Source: Janibacter sp. A1S7 (GTDB lineage Bacteria; Actinomycetota; Actinomycetes; Actinomycetales; Dermatophilaceae). Taken from it: a stretch of DNA of 64,000 nucleotides. The DNA is taken from assembly GCF_037198315.1 (NCBI RefSeq), contig NZ_CP144913.1:2976001-3040000 (forward strand), in the 5' to 3' direction. Positions 27,052-36,184 of this stretch are shown one piece after another. The stretch's first letter is position 1. Each line of letters opens with the position of its first letter. The notes beneath the pieces are model-generated. The model had not been told where the DNA came from. It worked only from the letters and a program-made list of their open reading frames with translations, and ran no database searches. A program made the position numbers and the translations under genes.

Positions 27052-28988
27052 AGCCAGTCGACGTCCGCGCTGAGGCTGCCGCCGCTGAGTCGCTCGTACC
27101 CGGGGCCCCGGTCGAAGAAGGGCTCCTCGGCACGCGCGTCGCGGATCCGCTGCCGCTCGGCCGTGGTGGCCGCGGCGTCGTGCGCCAGGTCGTCCGTGTC
27201 GACCGCACCGGTGAGGACGACACCGTAGTCGCGCAGGGCGGCCTCCGTGGAGACCTTCGCCCAGGTCACGTCCCGGACCACGAGCTCGGGGTCGCGGTCG
27301 AGCGGGTCGCCCCATCCGCCTCCGCCGGTGGTGCGGATGCAGATCGTCTCGCCGGCTGCCACGAACTCGTCGTCGGCGAGCGCGTCGACGCGACGCTCCT
27401 GCGGGGTGTCGATGTTGATGATCACCTCGAAGGGGGAGCCGGCCTTGCCGCCCTTGACTCCCCAGCACGCGAGGATCGAGCGGTCGGCGATGGACATGAA
27501 GTGCGCGTCCTTGAGCATCCGCAGACGCTTCTCGTACCCCAGCCCACCGCGGAACTGGCCCGCTCCGCCGGAGTCGAGGGCCAGACCGAGGCTCTCCACG
27601 ATGAACGGGAAGCGCGACTCGGTGAACTCGGTCGGCAGGTTCCGCGAGTCCGGCACCACGTGGATGGTGTCCTCGCCGTCGGCATAGTAACGACCACCGG
27701 AGCCGCCGCCGAGCACCTCGCGCATCAGGTACGAGCGCCCCTGGAGGTCCTCGCCGTAGACGCCGGTGTACCGGATCGTCTCCTGGTCCGCCGGCATCCG
27801 CCCGTCGACCGCCTTGGCGATCACCCCGGACAGCACCCCGAGCAGGCGCAGGATGACGAAGGTGCGGGCATTCGTCGGCGCCGGGAACTCGGGCGTGAGC
27901 AGGGTGCCCTTCGGGGGGAAGCGCATCTCGATCAGCGGCACGATGCCCTCGTTGACGTCGAGCTCGGCCATGCGCTCGGGCGTCTGCGCCAGGTTGCGCA
28001 GGATCGGGGCCAGCCACTTCTTCAGGAAGACGCCGTCGGAGTAGTCACCGCAGTGGTTGATCGGCCCCTTGGCCTGCGGGGACGTGCCGGCGAAGTCGAA
28101 GATCAGCCGTTCACCGTCGGGGTCGCTGGCCGGGGTCTTGGTCAGCGTGATCCGCTGCGTGTGCAGCTTCGGCTCGTCGACCCCGTCGTGCTCGGCGTAG
28201 TCCTCCCACGTCCAGGTGCCCACGGGGATCTGGCTGAGGATCTCCCGGCGGTAGGTCCGGGTGGTGTTGTCGATGATGGCGTCGAAGGCCTCCTCGACAG
28301 GGCCACGGCCGTACCGGTCGAAGAGCTCCCCGAGTCGCTGCGCACCCATGAGGCAGGCGGAGCACTCGGCGTCGAGGTCGGCTGCGAGGGCCTCGGGCGT
28401 GCGGGAGTTGCGGGTCATGATCCGCAGCGCCGACTGCACGGGGACCCCGGCGTCCCAGAGCTTGATGGGGGGAACCATCAACCCCTCCTCGTAGACGCTC
28501 GTGGCGCCACTGGGCATCGAGCCGGGCACGGCGCCACCGATGTCGTCGTGGTGACCGAAGGCCTGGACGAAGGCGACCACCTCGGACTCGCCGGTCTCCG
28601 GTGAGGTGTGGAAGACGGGCACCGTGACGCACAGGTCCGGAAGGTGACCGATGCCCCCTTCGGACTCGTAGACGTCGTTGTGGAAGAAGACGTCGCCCGG
28701 GACCATCGTCTCCAGCGGGAAGTCACGCGCCACGGGGTGGACGAGCGCGCTGTACGAGCGGCCCGTGAGCTTGCGCATCAGCCGGTCGTGGATGCCGGCG
28801 CGGAAGTCGTGGGCGTCGCGGATCATCGGGGACCGGGAGGTGCGTCCGATGGCCGTCTCCACCTCCATCTCGACCGCGGCCAGGCTGCCCTGGACGATCT
28901 CGACCAGGACCGGGTCGGCACCCGCCCCGGCGTCGGGGGTCAGCGAGTCGAACGGGAAGTCGGTGGGGGCAAGCCTCGAGGTGGTCAT
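27048..28988 (-). CDS. hyuB: hydantoinase B / oxoprolinase-family subunit (HyuB)
   Basis: A 646-residue hydantoinase B/oxoprolinase protein. Family landmarks are the N-terminal DPVLVEIVQGSLAAVEMEVETAIGRTSRSPMIRD, HNDVYESEGGIGHLPDLCVTVPVF, and FRGGLGYEKRLRML toward the C-terminus. With HyuA it forms an ATP-dependent ring-opening amidase: 5-oxoprolinase, N-methylhydantoinase and acetone carboxylase are relatives. The start ATG overlaps the hyuA stop (ATGA). Set in a regulon already containing a metal-independent ring-opening enzyme, it suggests a second cyclic or acyl-urea substrate, perhaps a hydantoin. Confidence 0.9.
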   Translation of the reverse strand: MTTSRLAPTDFPFDSLTPDAGAGADPVLVEIVQGSLAAVEMEVETAIGRTSRSPMIRDAHDFRAGIHDRLMRKLTGRSYSALVHPVARDFPLETMVPGDVFFHNDVYESEGGIGHLPDLCVTVPVFHTSPETGESEVVAFVQAFGHHDDIGGAVPGSMPSGATSVYEEGLMVPPIKLWDAGVPVQSALRIMTRNSRTPEALAADLDAECSACLMGAQRLGELFDRYGRGPVEEAFDAIIDNTTRTYRREILSQIPVGTWTWEDYAEHDGVDEPKLHTQRITLTKTPASDPDGERLIFDFAGTSPQAKGPINHCGDYSDGVFLKKWLAPILRNLAQTPERMAELDVNEGIVPLIEMRFPPKGTLLTPEFPAPTNARTFVILRLLGVLSGVIAKAVDGRMPADQETIRYTGVYGEDLQGRSYLMREVLGGGSGGRYYADGEDTIHVVPDSRNLPTEFTESRFPFIVESLGLALDSGGAGQFRGGLGYEKRLRMLKDAHFMSIADRSILACWGVKGGKAGSPFEVIINIDTPQERRVDALADDEFVAAGETICIRTTGGGGWGDPLDRDPELVVRDVTWAKVSTEAALRDYGVVLTGAVDTDDLAHDAAATTAERQRIRDARAEEPFFDRGPGYERLSGGSLSADVDWL

Positions 28989-31084
28989 GAGTCGGCTCCT
29001 TCACGGGTGACGATGATGTTGCGGTATTCGTCGACGCGCACGGCGAATCCGGGGTGGATCGGGACGGTGGAACCGAACTCCTCGATGATGGCCGGCCCGG
29101 TCAGACGCGTTCCGGGCACGAGGTCCTCGCGCCAGTGGACGGGGGTCTCGACACGACCGAGCTCGGCGTCGAAGCAGACCTGGCGACGGGAGGTCGGCTC
29201 GGGTCGCGGGTCCTGCTGCAGGGCCTCCGGGGTGAGTTCCGGGCGCTGGATCGGGCCGATGCCCGAGACCCGCAGGTTGACCCACTCGACCTGCTGGTCG
29301 GGGTTGCCGTCGAAGTCGTAGCCGTAGAGCGCCCGGTGCTCGTCGTGGAAGCGCTGGGCCACCGCGTCGACCAGCTCCTGGGTGATGGGCCCGTCGTCGA
29401 CGGACACCCGGACCTCGAAGGCCTGACCGAAGTAGCGCAGGTCCGCCGTGCGGACGAGCTGGTGGGTCTCGGGGTCGAAGCCCTCACGGTTCAAGGCGTC
29501 GATCGCGCGCTCGCCGAGTTCGTCGTAGATCCTCGCCAACCGGTCGGTCTCGAGGGCCTCGTGCAAGGTGACCGACGTCTGGACGTAGTCGTTCTTCACG
29601 TCCACGGTCAGCAGGCCGAACGCGGAGAGGTTGCCGGGGTTGAGCGGGACGAGGACCGTGGAGATGTCCAGGATGTCCATCAGCCGGCACAGCAGCAGGG
29701 AGCCGGAGCCGCCGAAGGTGGTCAGGGTGAAGTCGCGCACGTCGAGACCACGCTTGACGGTGATCTGCCGCAGTGCGTTGGCCTGGTTCCACGCCGAGAT
29801 CTCCAGGATCCCGGTGGCGCACTGCTCGACCGTCATGCCGAGCTGACCGGCCAGTTCCTCCAGCGCCGTGCGGGCGCTGTCGACGTCCAGTGCGATCTCA
29901 CCACCGAGCAGGTGGGCCGGGATGCGACCCAGGACGACGTGGGCGTCGGTGATCGTGACCTCGGTGCCCCCGTTGCCGTAGCAGACCGGGCCGGGATCGG
30001 CGCCGGCCGAGGCGGGACCGACCTTGAGGGTGCCCTCCGGTGACAGCGCGGCGATGGACCCGCCACCGGCGCCGACGGTGACGACGTCGATCATCGGGAT
30101 CTTGCTCGGGAAGACGCCGACGGAGCCCTCCGTGGTCAACGTGGGCTCACCGTCGATGACGACCGAGACGTCGGTGGAGGTACCGCCGCCGTCACAGCCG
30201 AGGATGCGGTCGAAGCCGGCGATCTCACCGATCATGGCCGCGCCGAGCGCGCCGGCGGCCGGACCGGAGAGCACGGTCGTGATCGGCTGGTGCACGACCT
30301 CGTCGGCGCTGAGCACGCCACCGTTGGACTTCATGACGTAGAAGGGGACCTCGCGCTGGGCGGACTCCGAGGTCATCTCGCGCAGCCGGTTCTTGATGTT
30401 GTCCACGTATCGCGAGAGCTTCGGCTTCACCGCGGCGTCGACGAGCGTGGTCATGGACCGCTCGTACTCGCGGTACTCGCGCAGCACCTCCGAGGAGACC
30501 GAGATGATCGCCTCGGGGTGCTCCTCGGCGAGGATCTCGCGCATCCGCTGCTCGTGGGCGGGGTTGGCGTAGGAGTGCATGAGGCAGACGCCGAGGGTGT
30601 TGACCTCGTGGGTGCGGAACCAGCGCGCGATCCCGCGGGCCTGCTCCTCGTCGAAGGGCTCGATCTCCTTCCCGGTGAAGTCCAACCGTCCGGAGACCCC
30701 CTTGACCAGGTGCCGCGGGACGATGCGCTCCTCCTTCACCCAGAAGTAGGAGTTGCCGTACCCGTCGGGCACGGACTGGCGCGCGATCTCCAGCACCGAC
30801 TCGTACCCGGTGTTGGTGATGAACCCCATCCGCTCGATCTTGCCCTCGAGCAGCTGGTTCGTGGCGACGGTGGTGCCGTGGCTGATGGCACTCAGCGTGT
30901 CCACGCTCAGGTCCAGCATCTGCAGGACCTTGGCGATGCCGGCCAAGAAGCCGTCCGCGGGATCACCGGGTGTCGATGGGGTCTTGGTCGTGACCGTCAG
31001 CCCGGTGGACTCGTCGAAGGCGACGACGTCCGTGAACGTCCCACCCGTGTCGATCCCGATCCTGACGTGGCTTTCCTGTGGCAC
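28985..31084 (-). CDS. hyuA: hydantoinase A / oxoprolinase-family subunit (HyuA)
   Basis: A 699-residue ATP-binding subunit. The N-terminal Hydant_A_N domain begins VRIGIDTGGTFTDVVAFDE and includes SHGTTVATNQLLEGK. The central Hydantoinase_A domain has ILGCDGGGTSTDVSVVIDGEP, and the C-terminal domain ends with GTRLTGPAIIEEFGSTVPIHPGFAVRVDEY. These ATPase motifs belong to the ASKHA-like fold. It couples ATP hydrolysis to cleavage of a cyclic amide. I chose GTG 31084 because AGGAGG lies 8 bases upstream; the frame is open to 31123. It begins a new unit 109 bp downstream of the amidase gene. Confidence 0.9.
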   Translation of the reverse strand: MPQESHVRIGIDTGGTFTDVVAFDESTGLTVTTKTPSTPGDPADGFLAGIAKVLQMLDLSVDTLSAISHGTTVATNQLLEGKIERMGFITNTGYESVLEIARQSVPDGYGNSYFWVKEERIVPRHLVKGVSGRLDFTGKEIEPFDEEQARGIARWFRTHEVNTLGVCLMHSYANPAHEQRMREILAEEHPEAIISVSSEVLREYREYERSMTTLVDAAVKPKLSRYVDNIKNRLREMTSESAQREVPFYVMKSNGGVLSADEVVHQPITTVLSGPAAGALGAAMIGEIAGFDRILGCDGGGTSTDVSVVIDGEPTLTTEGSVGVFPSKIPMIDVVTVGAGGGSIAALSPEGTLKVGPASAGADPGPVCYGNGGTEVTITDAHVVLGRIPAHLLGGEIALDVDSARTALEELAGQLGMTVEQCATGILEISAWNQANALRQITVKRGLDVRDFTLTTFGGSGSLLLCRLMDILDISTVLVPLNPGNLSAFGLLTVDVKNDYVQTSVTLHEALETDRLARIYDELGERAIDALNREGFDPETHQLVRTADLRYFGQAFEVRVSVDDGPITQELVDAVAQRFHDEHRALYGYDFDGNPDQQVEWVNLRVSGIGPIQRPELTPEALQQDPRPEPTSRRQVCFDAELGRVETPVHWREDLVPGTRLTGPAIIEEFGSTVPIHPGFAVRVDEYRNIIVTREGADS

Positions 31085-31136
31085 CTGTGCAGCCTCCTGG
31101 TTGTCGTTGCCGTCACATCCCATCGCGCTGGAGGCG

Positions 31137-31160
31137 CATCATCCATGGCGACACATGATG
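31137..31160. promoter_or_regulatory. possible operator upstream of hyuA
   Basis: CATCAT-N12-ATGATG inverted repeat in the 109-bp gap between the amidase and hyuA genes. The core CATGATG/CATCATG also occurs in the permease upstream region (near 38568-38574), so a shared regulator such as PucR is conceivable. The match is short and could be chance. Confidence 0.25.
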
Positions 31161-31193
31161 ACGAAAGGTCGTTCCGTTGGCAGAGTACGCCAG

Positions 31194-32609
31194 TCAGAGG
31201 GCGGGGTGACGCCGCCCGATCAGGGTCAGCTGCTCGTAGGCGTGGGCGATGGACAACAACCGCCGCTCGCTGTTGGCAGGTGTCACGATCTGCAGACCGA
31301 CCGGCCACCCCTGCCGGGTGAATCCGGCCGGGACCGACATCGCCGGGCACCCGGTGACCGTGATCAGGTACGCCGAGCGCATCCAGTCCAGATAGGTCTG
31401 CTGGACCTGCCCGTTGATGTCGGCCGGATACTCCTGATCGGCGGGGAAGGGGGGCACCTGGCTGACCGGCAGCACCAGGGCGTCGTAGTCGGCGAAGAAG
31501 GTGCGCATCCGCTCGGCCAGCAGCGACCGTTGCCGGTACCCCCGGGCGATGTCGGCACCGGTGAGAGTCTCCCCCGCCCGGATGTTGTCGGCCAGGGACG
31601 CCTTGAACTGGTCGGGGTGCTCGGCCAGCAGGCCACCGTAGGAGGCGTGGAAGTGCCAGGCCCGCAGGGTGCGGAAGGTGTCCTCGGCCTCACTGAGGTC
31701 GGGCGCGGCATCGGTGACCCGGGAGCCGACACCCTCGAAGATCGCTGCCTGGGCGCGAATGATCGAGGCCACGTCCGCGTCCACCTCGAAGGCACCGCCC
31801 AGATCGATCGACAGGGCGATCCGCAGGTCCTTCAGGTCCAGTGGGTCGATCAGGTCGAAGGTCTCCCCCGGCACCTGCTGGGAGAGGGGGACACGATCGG
31901 TGGGACCGGCCTGCACCGAGAGCAACAACGCCAGGTCGTCGACGCTGCGGGCCAACGGGCCCTGGACCGAGATCGCCTCCCAGTGGTTGGGGTTGGGCCA
32001 CTGCGGCACCCGCTGGAAGGAGGGGCGCATGCCCACGACGTTGCAGAACGAGGCGGGGTTGCGCAGGGAGCCGCCCATGTCGCTGCCGTCCGCCAGCGGC
32101 ACCATCCCGCTGGCCAGCGCCGCGGCCGAGCCGCCGCTGGAGCCCCCGGCCGAGCGGCCGAGGTCGTAGGGGTTGTACGTCGTGCCGAAGATCGGGTTGA
32201 AGGTGTGCGAACCGGACGCGAACTCGGGGGTGTTGGTCTTGGCGACCGTGATCGCGCCCGCGGCACGGGCTCGCTGGACCACCAGCTCGTCGTGCTCCGG
32301 GATGTGGTCGGCTCGCACCGGGGAGCCGGAGGTGGAGCGCCACCCACCGACCTCGTGGGTGTCCTTGACGGCGTAGGGGAGCCCGTGCAGGGGCCCGACG
32401 GGCTCTCCCCGGGCCAGCCGCTCATCGGCCCGATGTGCCTCGGCACGGGCCCGCTCCGGGTCGAGGCTGACGAGGGCGTTGACCTGCGGGTTCGTCCGCT
32501 CGATGCGCTCGAGGTGCAGGTCGAGCAGCTCCCGGGCGGAGATCGACTTCTCCCGCACGGCGTCGCGCATCGTCCGTGCGCTGGAGTAGTGGTCGATGGA
32601 TTGACTCAC
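31194..32609 (-). CDS. amidase-signature family amidase
   Basis: A 471-residue amidase-signature enzyme with the Ser-cisSer-Lys triad in view: lysine in LPYAVKDTHEV (about residue 81), the Gly/Ser-rich GRSAGGSSGGSAAALASGM, and GSDMGGSLRNPASFCNVVG. It hydrolyses a carboxamide to acid and ammonia. Named relatives with plausible roles here are malonamidase E2 (malonamate to malonate) and ureidomalonase-type enzymes. Placement between the Mo hydroxylase genes and hyuA, 10 bp after coxG, ties it to the pathway. The exact amide cannot be deduced from sequence. The start is GTG 32609. Confidence 0.9.
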   Translation of the reverse strand: MSQSIDHYSSARTMRDAVREKSISARELLDLHLERIERTNPQVNALVSLDPERARAEAHRADERLARGEPVGPLHGLPYAVKDTHEVGGWRSTSGSPVRADHIPEHDELVVQRARAAGAITVAKTNTPEFASGSHTFNPIFGTTYNPYDLGRSAGGSSGGSAAALASGMVPLADGSDMGGSLRNPASFCNVVGMRPSFQRVPQWPNPNHWEAISVQGPLARSVDDLALLLSVQAGPTDRVPLSQQVPGETFDLIDPLDLKDLRIALSIDLGGAFEVDADVASIIRAQAAIFEGVGSRVTDAAPDLSEAEDTFRTLRAWHFHASYGGLLAEHPDQFKASLADNIRAGETLTGADIARGYRQRSLLAERMRTFFADYDALVLPVSQVPPFPADQEYPADINGQVQQTYLDWMRSAYLITVTGCPAMSVPAGFTRQGWPVGLQIVTPANSERRLLSIAHAYEQLTLIGRRHPAL

Positions 32610-32619
32610 GGCCGCCTCC

Positions 32620-33258
32620 TCACCTGCGGCGCGCGGCGAGCGCGCCGGTCACGACGCCCGCGAGCATGACGCCCGCGCCGAGCAGGAAGCCCTTGACCAG
32701 GTCGCTCGAGGAGGCAACCGGCGCCGCGACCGCGCGGGCCCCGGGCTGCTGCAGAGCCGCATCGGCGACGGGGGTGGGCGCCGTGGGGGCGGCCGCCGCC
32801 ACGGCTGCCGGCGTCTCGGTGCCGGTGAGCACCTTGTTGACCGAGGTGAAGAACTCCGCGGCCAGACGCTTGCTGACCGATGTGAGCATCCGCTGGCCGA
32901 CGCCGCCGATCATGCCGCCCACGACGGCATCCGCGTCGTAGCTGAGGTTGGTCGTGCCGTCCTCACCGGGTTCGAAGCGCACGAGCACGGTGACACCGAT
33001 GGTGCCGGCCGACCCGGCGGCGTTGACCCGCATGGTCAGCGACGAGTGGGGGTTGAGGTCCTCCAGGTGGACGTCCCCCTTGTAGGTGCCCTTGATGGAG
33101 GCGACCCCGGCCGTGACGGACAGCGCGTAGCTGTTCTCGCCGGTGGCCTCGAGTCGGCCGCAGCCCGGGATGGTGCGGACCAGGACCTCCGGTGACAGCA
33201 GGGCGTCCCAGACCTTCTCCGGTGGTGCGGCCAGCTGCGCGGACCCAGAAATCTTCAC
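32620..33258 (-). CDS. coxG: CoxG-like SRPBCC protein with C-terminal membrane anchor
   Basis: A 212-residue protein. Residues 1 to about 145 form a CoxG-type SRPBCC domain (MKISGSAQLAAPPEKVWDALLSPEVLVRTIPGCGRLE, and GMIGGVGQRMLTSVSKRLAAEFF). An Ala/Pro-rich linker then leads to a C-terminal hydrophobic helix (GFLLGAGVMLAGVVTGALAA) followed by arginines, an arrangement suiting a cytoplasmic domain anchored in the membrane. CoxG recruits Mo hydroxylases to the membrane for electron transfer to the respiratory chain. Its ATG overlaps the Mo-subunit stop (ATGA), fitting such a role for the adjacent hydroxylase. Confidence 0.88.
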   Translation of the reverse strand: MKISGSAQLAAPPEKVWDALLSPEVLVRTIPGCGRLEATGENSYALSVTAGVASIKGTYKGDVHLEDLNPHSSLTMRVNAAGSAGTIGVTVLVRFEPGEDGTTNLSYDADAVVGGMIGGVGQRMLTSVSKRLAAEFFTSVNKVLTGTETPAAVAAAAPTAPTPVADAALQQPGARAVAAPVASSSDLVKGFLLGAGVMLAGVVTGALAARRR

Positions 33259-35675
33259 GAGTTCGACCTTTCGATGGTGTCCTGATCGCGTGCGCGATCG
33301 TGTTCATGGGTGAGCCGCAGAGCGTGCAGCTCGGAAGGGGAGATGGGCATCGCGGTGATCGGAAAGCCTTCCGCGTCCTCGATGGCTGAGGCGAAGACGG
33401 CGGAGGTGGGGATGACACCGGCCTCTCCCGCCCCCTTCAGCCCGAGCGGGTTGAGCGGGGACGGTGTCTCGAGGTGGTCGACCTCGATCCCGTCGGGGAC
33501 CTCCGTGACGTAGGGCATCAGGAAGTCCATGAACGAGGCGTTCTGCAGCTGGCCGTGCTCGTCGTAGGCCATCTTCTCGTAGAGGGCACCGCCGACGCCC
33601 TGGGCCACGCCACCGTGGATCTGCCCCTCGACGATCTTGGGATTGATCAGTGTGCCGCAGTCGTGGACGACCGCATAGCGCAGGATGGTGATCTCCGCCG
33701 TCTCCGGGTCGGTCTCGACGATCACCGCGTGGATCCCACTGGCAAAGGTGCACCGCATCGGCGAGTAGTAGTCCTTGCCCTCGAGCCCCGGCTCGTCGTC
33801 CTCGCCGACCGGCGGTTGCAGCGGGTCGCCGACGATGAACTGGGTCGCGGCCCGGGAGGCCTCGTCGAAGGCATAGCGAAGGGGGTTGGACAGCACCGCC
33901 AGCGTGCCCAGCGCGATCTCGCTCTGGGGCACACCCTTGACCCGGACGATGCCCTCGCTGATCTCCAGGTCGTCGACATCGGCCTCCAGTGCCTGCGCCG
34001 CGATCCGTAGGGCCTTCTGGCGTGCGTTGCGTGCGGCCAGAGCGATCGCCGAGCCACTCATCACCGCAGCCCGGGAGGCGAATGTCCCCACCGAGTAGGG
34101 CGAACGCCGGGTGTCCCCGGTGACGACCTCGATGTCCGCGAAGGGGACGCCGAGCTCGTCGGCCACGATCTGCGCGAAGGCCGTCTCGTGGCCCTGCCCC
34201 TGGCTGGTCAGGCCGGTCGAGACCTTGACCTTGCCGCTGGTCTCGATGTGGACGTGACCGCCCTCGTAGGGCCCGACGCCGGTGCCCTCGACGTAGCAGG
34301 CGATACCGATGCCGACCTTCCGGCCGGCGGCCCGGGCCTCCTCGCGGTAGGCCTCGAAGTCCGACCAGTCGATCAGGGCCTTGGCCTTGTCCATCAGCTC
34401 CGGGTAGTTGCCCGAGTCGTAGATCAACGGCCGGCCGTCCTGGAAGAGCAGATCGCCCTGCGCGTACGGGAAGTCCTCGGGCTGGATGAAGTTGGCCTCC
34501 CGCACCTGCACCCGGTCCTTGCCCAGGTGCGCCGCGATCGCGTCCATGGTGCGTTCCATGGCGTACACGCCCTGCGGACGCCCGGCGCCGCGATAGGGGG
34601 TGACGATGACCGTGTTGGTGTAGAGGCTCTCGAAGGTCACCGAGTAGTTCGGCGGCTTGTACGGGCCGAGCAGCTGGGTGGAGGTGATGATCGGCACGAT
34701 CAGGCCGTAGGGGGTGTAGGCCCCGTTGTCGTGCCAGAAGTGCACCGACAGCCCGGTGATCCGCCCGTCGTCGTCGAAGCCGACGTCGACGTGCTGCTCC
34801 TGGCCGCGCTCGTGGGCGGCGGAGATGAAGTGTTCCCGGCGGTCCTCGGTGAACTTCACCGGACGCTTCAGCGACCTCGCTGCCAGGGGGACGAGCAGCT
34901 CCTCGGGCCAGGGGTGCATGATCTTCACGCCGAAGCCACCGCCGACGTCGGGGGTGATCACGTCGACCTGTCCCAGGTCGAGACCGAGCTTGGACGCCAC
35001 CGCGGCGCGCACTCCGGTGGAGGTCTGCGTGGAGGTCCACACGCTCAGCCGCTTGAGGTCCTCGTCCCACCGTGCGACCGTCCCACGTCCCTCCAGTGGC
35101 ATCGACGCGCTGCGTTCGATGGTGAAGTCCAGACTCAACGTGTGCGTCGCGTCCCGGATCGCCGCGTCGGCGTCACCGAAGGACTGGTGCATGGTGGCGG
35201 CCCGGTTGCCGGGGACGTCCTCGTGCACCAGCTCCTGTGCCGCCCGCGCGGCGGGGATACCGACCACGGGGGGCAGGAAGTCGTACTCGACCTCGATGTG
35301 CTCCAGCGCGTCCTCCGCGATGTAGCGGTTGTCGGCGACGACGAAGGCGATGGCCTCGCCGACGTAGTTGACCTCGTCCTTGGCCAGGGCGTACTGGGTG
35401 CGTCCGTGCGTCAGCGCCGGGTGCGGGATGAGCAGCGGAAGCGGATCGGCCATCGGGCCGGGCAGGTCCTCGTAGGTGTAGACCGCGTGCACACCGTGCA
35501 CGTCGAGGACCGCCTCCACGTCGATCGAGACGATCCGGGCGTGGGCGTGGGGACTACGCAGTACTGCGGTCTCGAGGGCTCCGGGGACCAGGTCGTCGGA
35601 GTAGCGGCCCTTGCCGGTGACGAGCCGGTCGTCCTCGACCCGCGGGACGCGCTCTCCCATCATCTTGGTGGTCAC
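33255..35675 (-). CDS. molybdenum hydroxylase large subunit (xanthine dehydrogenase family, Mo-binding)
   Basis: An 806-residue Mo-binding subunit. It begins GERVPRVEDDRLVTGKGRYSDD and contains DVGGGFGVKIM, the active-site loop VTPYRGAGRPQGVYAMER (about 355-370), and a C-terminal LKGAGEAGVIPTSAVF with the catalytic glutamate (about residue 745). The loop lacks the Cys-Ser-Phe-Arg of true CO dehydrogenase and is of the YRGAGRP type, so it is a hydroxylase of an organic substrate. In this context it would hydroxylate a pyrimidine or other N-heterocycle. GTG 35675 overlaps the stop of the 2Fe-2S subunit (GTGA); an ATG lies four codons later. Confidence 0.92.
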   Translation of the reverse strand: MTTKMMGERVPRVEDDRLVTGKGRYSDDLVPGALETAVLRSPHAHARIVSIDVEAVLDVHGVHAVYTYEDLPGPMADPLPLLIPHPALTHGRTQYALAKDEVNYVGEAIAFVVADNRYIAEDALEHIEVEYDFLPPVVGIPAARAAQELVHEDVPGNRAATMHQSFGDADAAIRDATHTLSLDFTIERSASMPLEGRGTVARWDEDLKRLSVWTSTQTSTGVRAAVASKLGLDLGQVDVITPDVGGGFGVKIMHPWPEELLVPLAARSLKRPVKFTEDRREHFISAAHERGQEQHVDVGFDDDGRITGLSVHFWHDNGAYTPYGLIVPIITSTQLLGPYKPPNYSVTFESLYTNTVIVTPYRGAGRPQGVYAMERTMDAIAAHLGKDRVQVREANFIQPEDFPYAQGDLLFQDGRPLIYDSGNYPELMDKAKALIDWSDFEAYREEARAAGRKVGIGIACYVEGTGVGPYEGGHVHIETSGKVKVSTGLTSQGQGHETAFAQIVADELGVPFADIEVVTGDTRRSPYSVGTFASRAAVMSGSAIALAARNARQKALRIAAQALEADVDDLEISEGIVRVKGVPQSEIALGTLAVLSNPLRYAFDEASRAATQFIVGDPLQPPVGEDDEPGLEGKDYYSPMRCTFASGIHAVIVETDPETAEITILRYAVVHDCGTLINPKIVEGQIHGGVAQGVGGALYEKMAYDEHGQLQNASFMDFLMPYVTEVPDGIEVDHLETPSPLNPLGLKGAGEAGVIPTSAVFASAIEDAEGFPITAMPISPSELHALRLTHEHDRARDQDTIERSNS

Positions 35676-36184
35676 GATGCCTCCTCCTCGCGCTGGATCT
35701 CGGCCGCGCGCAGCACCGACGCCACGATGTTCTGGTACCCGGTGCACCGGCACAGATTGCCGGCGATCATGTCGCGGGCGTCCTCCCGGTCGGGGTCGGG
35801 GTTGTCCCGGATGCCCGCAGCGATCGTCGTCAGGAACCCGGGCGTGCAGAATCCGCACTGCAGCCCGTGGCAGTCCTTGAATGCCTGCTGCACCGGGCTG
35901 AGGCTGCCGTCCTCGTGGGTGAGCCCCTCGACCGTGGTCAACTCGACGTCCTGGGCACCGACGGCGAACATCAGGCAGGCTCGCGAGGGCGCTCCGTCGA
36001 CGAGGATGGTGCAGGCACCACACACCCCGTGCTCACATCCCACGTGTGTTCCGGTCAGACCGATGTCGTGACGGAGCGCGTCGCTGAGCAGACGGCGTGG
36101 CGGAACGACGATGTCGTGGGTGACTCCGTTGACGTGCAACCGGACGGGCACCGTCTCTTCGCTGGTTGGTTCGGACATGGTCAT
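35672..36184 (-). CDS. molybdenum hydroxylase 2Fe-2S subunit
   Basis: A 170-residue electron-transfer subunit with two [2Fe-2S] clusters. The plant-ferredoxin-like N-terminal domain has CEHGVCGACTILVDGAPSRAC, and the C-terminal four-helix domain has LQCGFCTPGF and NLCRCTGYQNIV. It passes electrons from the Mo site to the FAD subunit. The start at ATG 36184 (MTMSEPT) overlaps the FAD-subunit stop by 4 bp; ATG 36178 is an alternative. FAD, FeS and Mo subunits are translationally coupled in the CoxM-S-L order. Confidence 0.93.
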   Translation of the reverse strand: MTMSEPTSEETVPVRLHVNGVTHDIVVPPRRLLSDALRHDIGLTGTHVGCEHGVCGACTILVDGAPSRACLMFAVGAQDVELTTVEGLTHEDGSLSPVQQAFKDCHGLQCGFCTPGFLTTIAAGIRDNPDPDREDARDMIAGNLCRCTGYQNIVASVLRAAEIQREEEAS

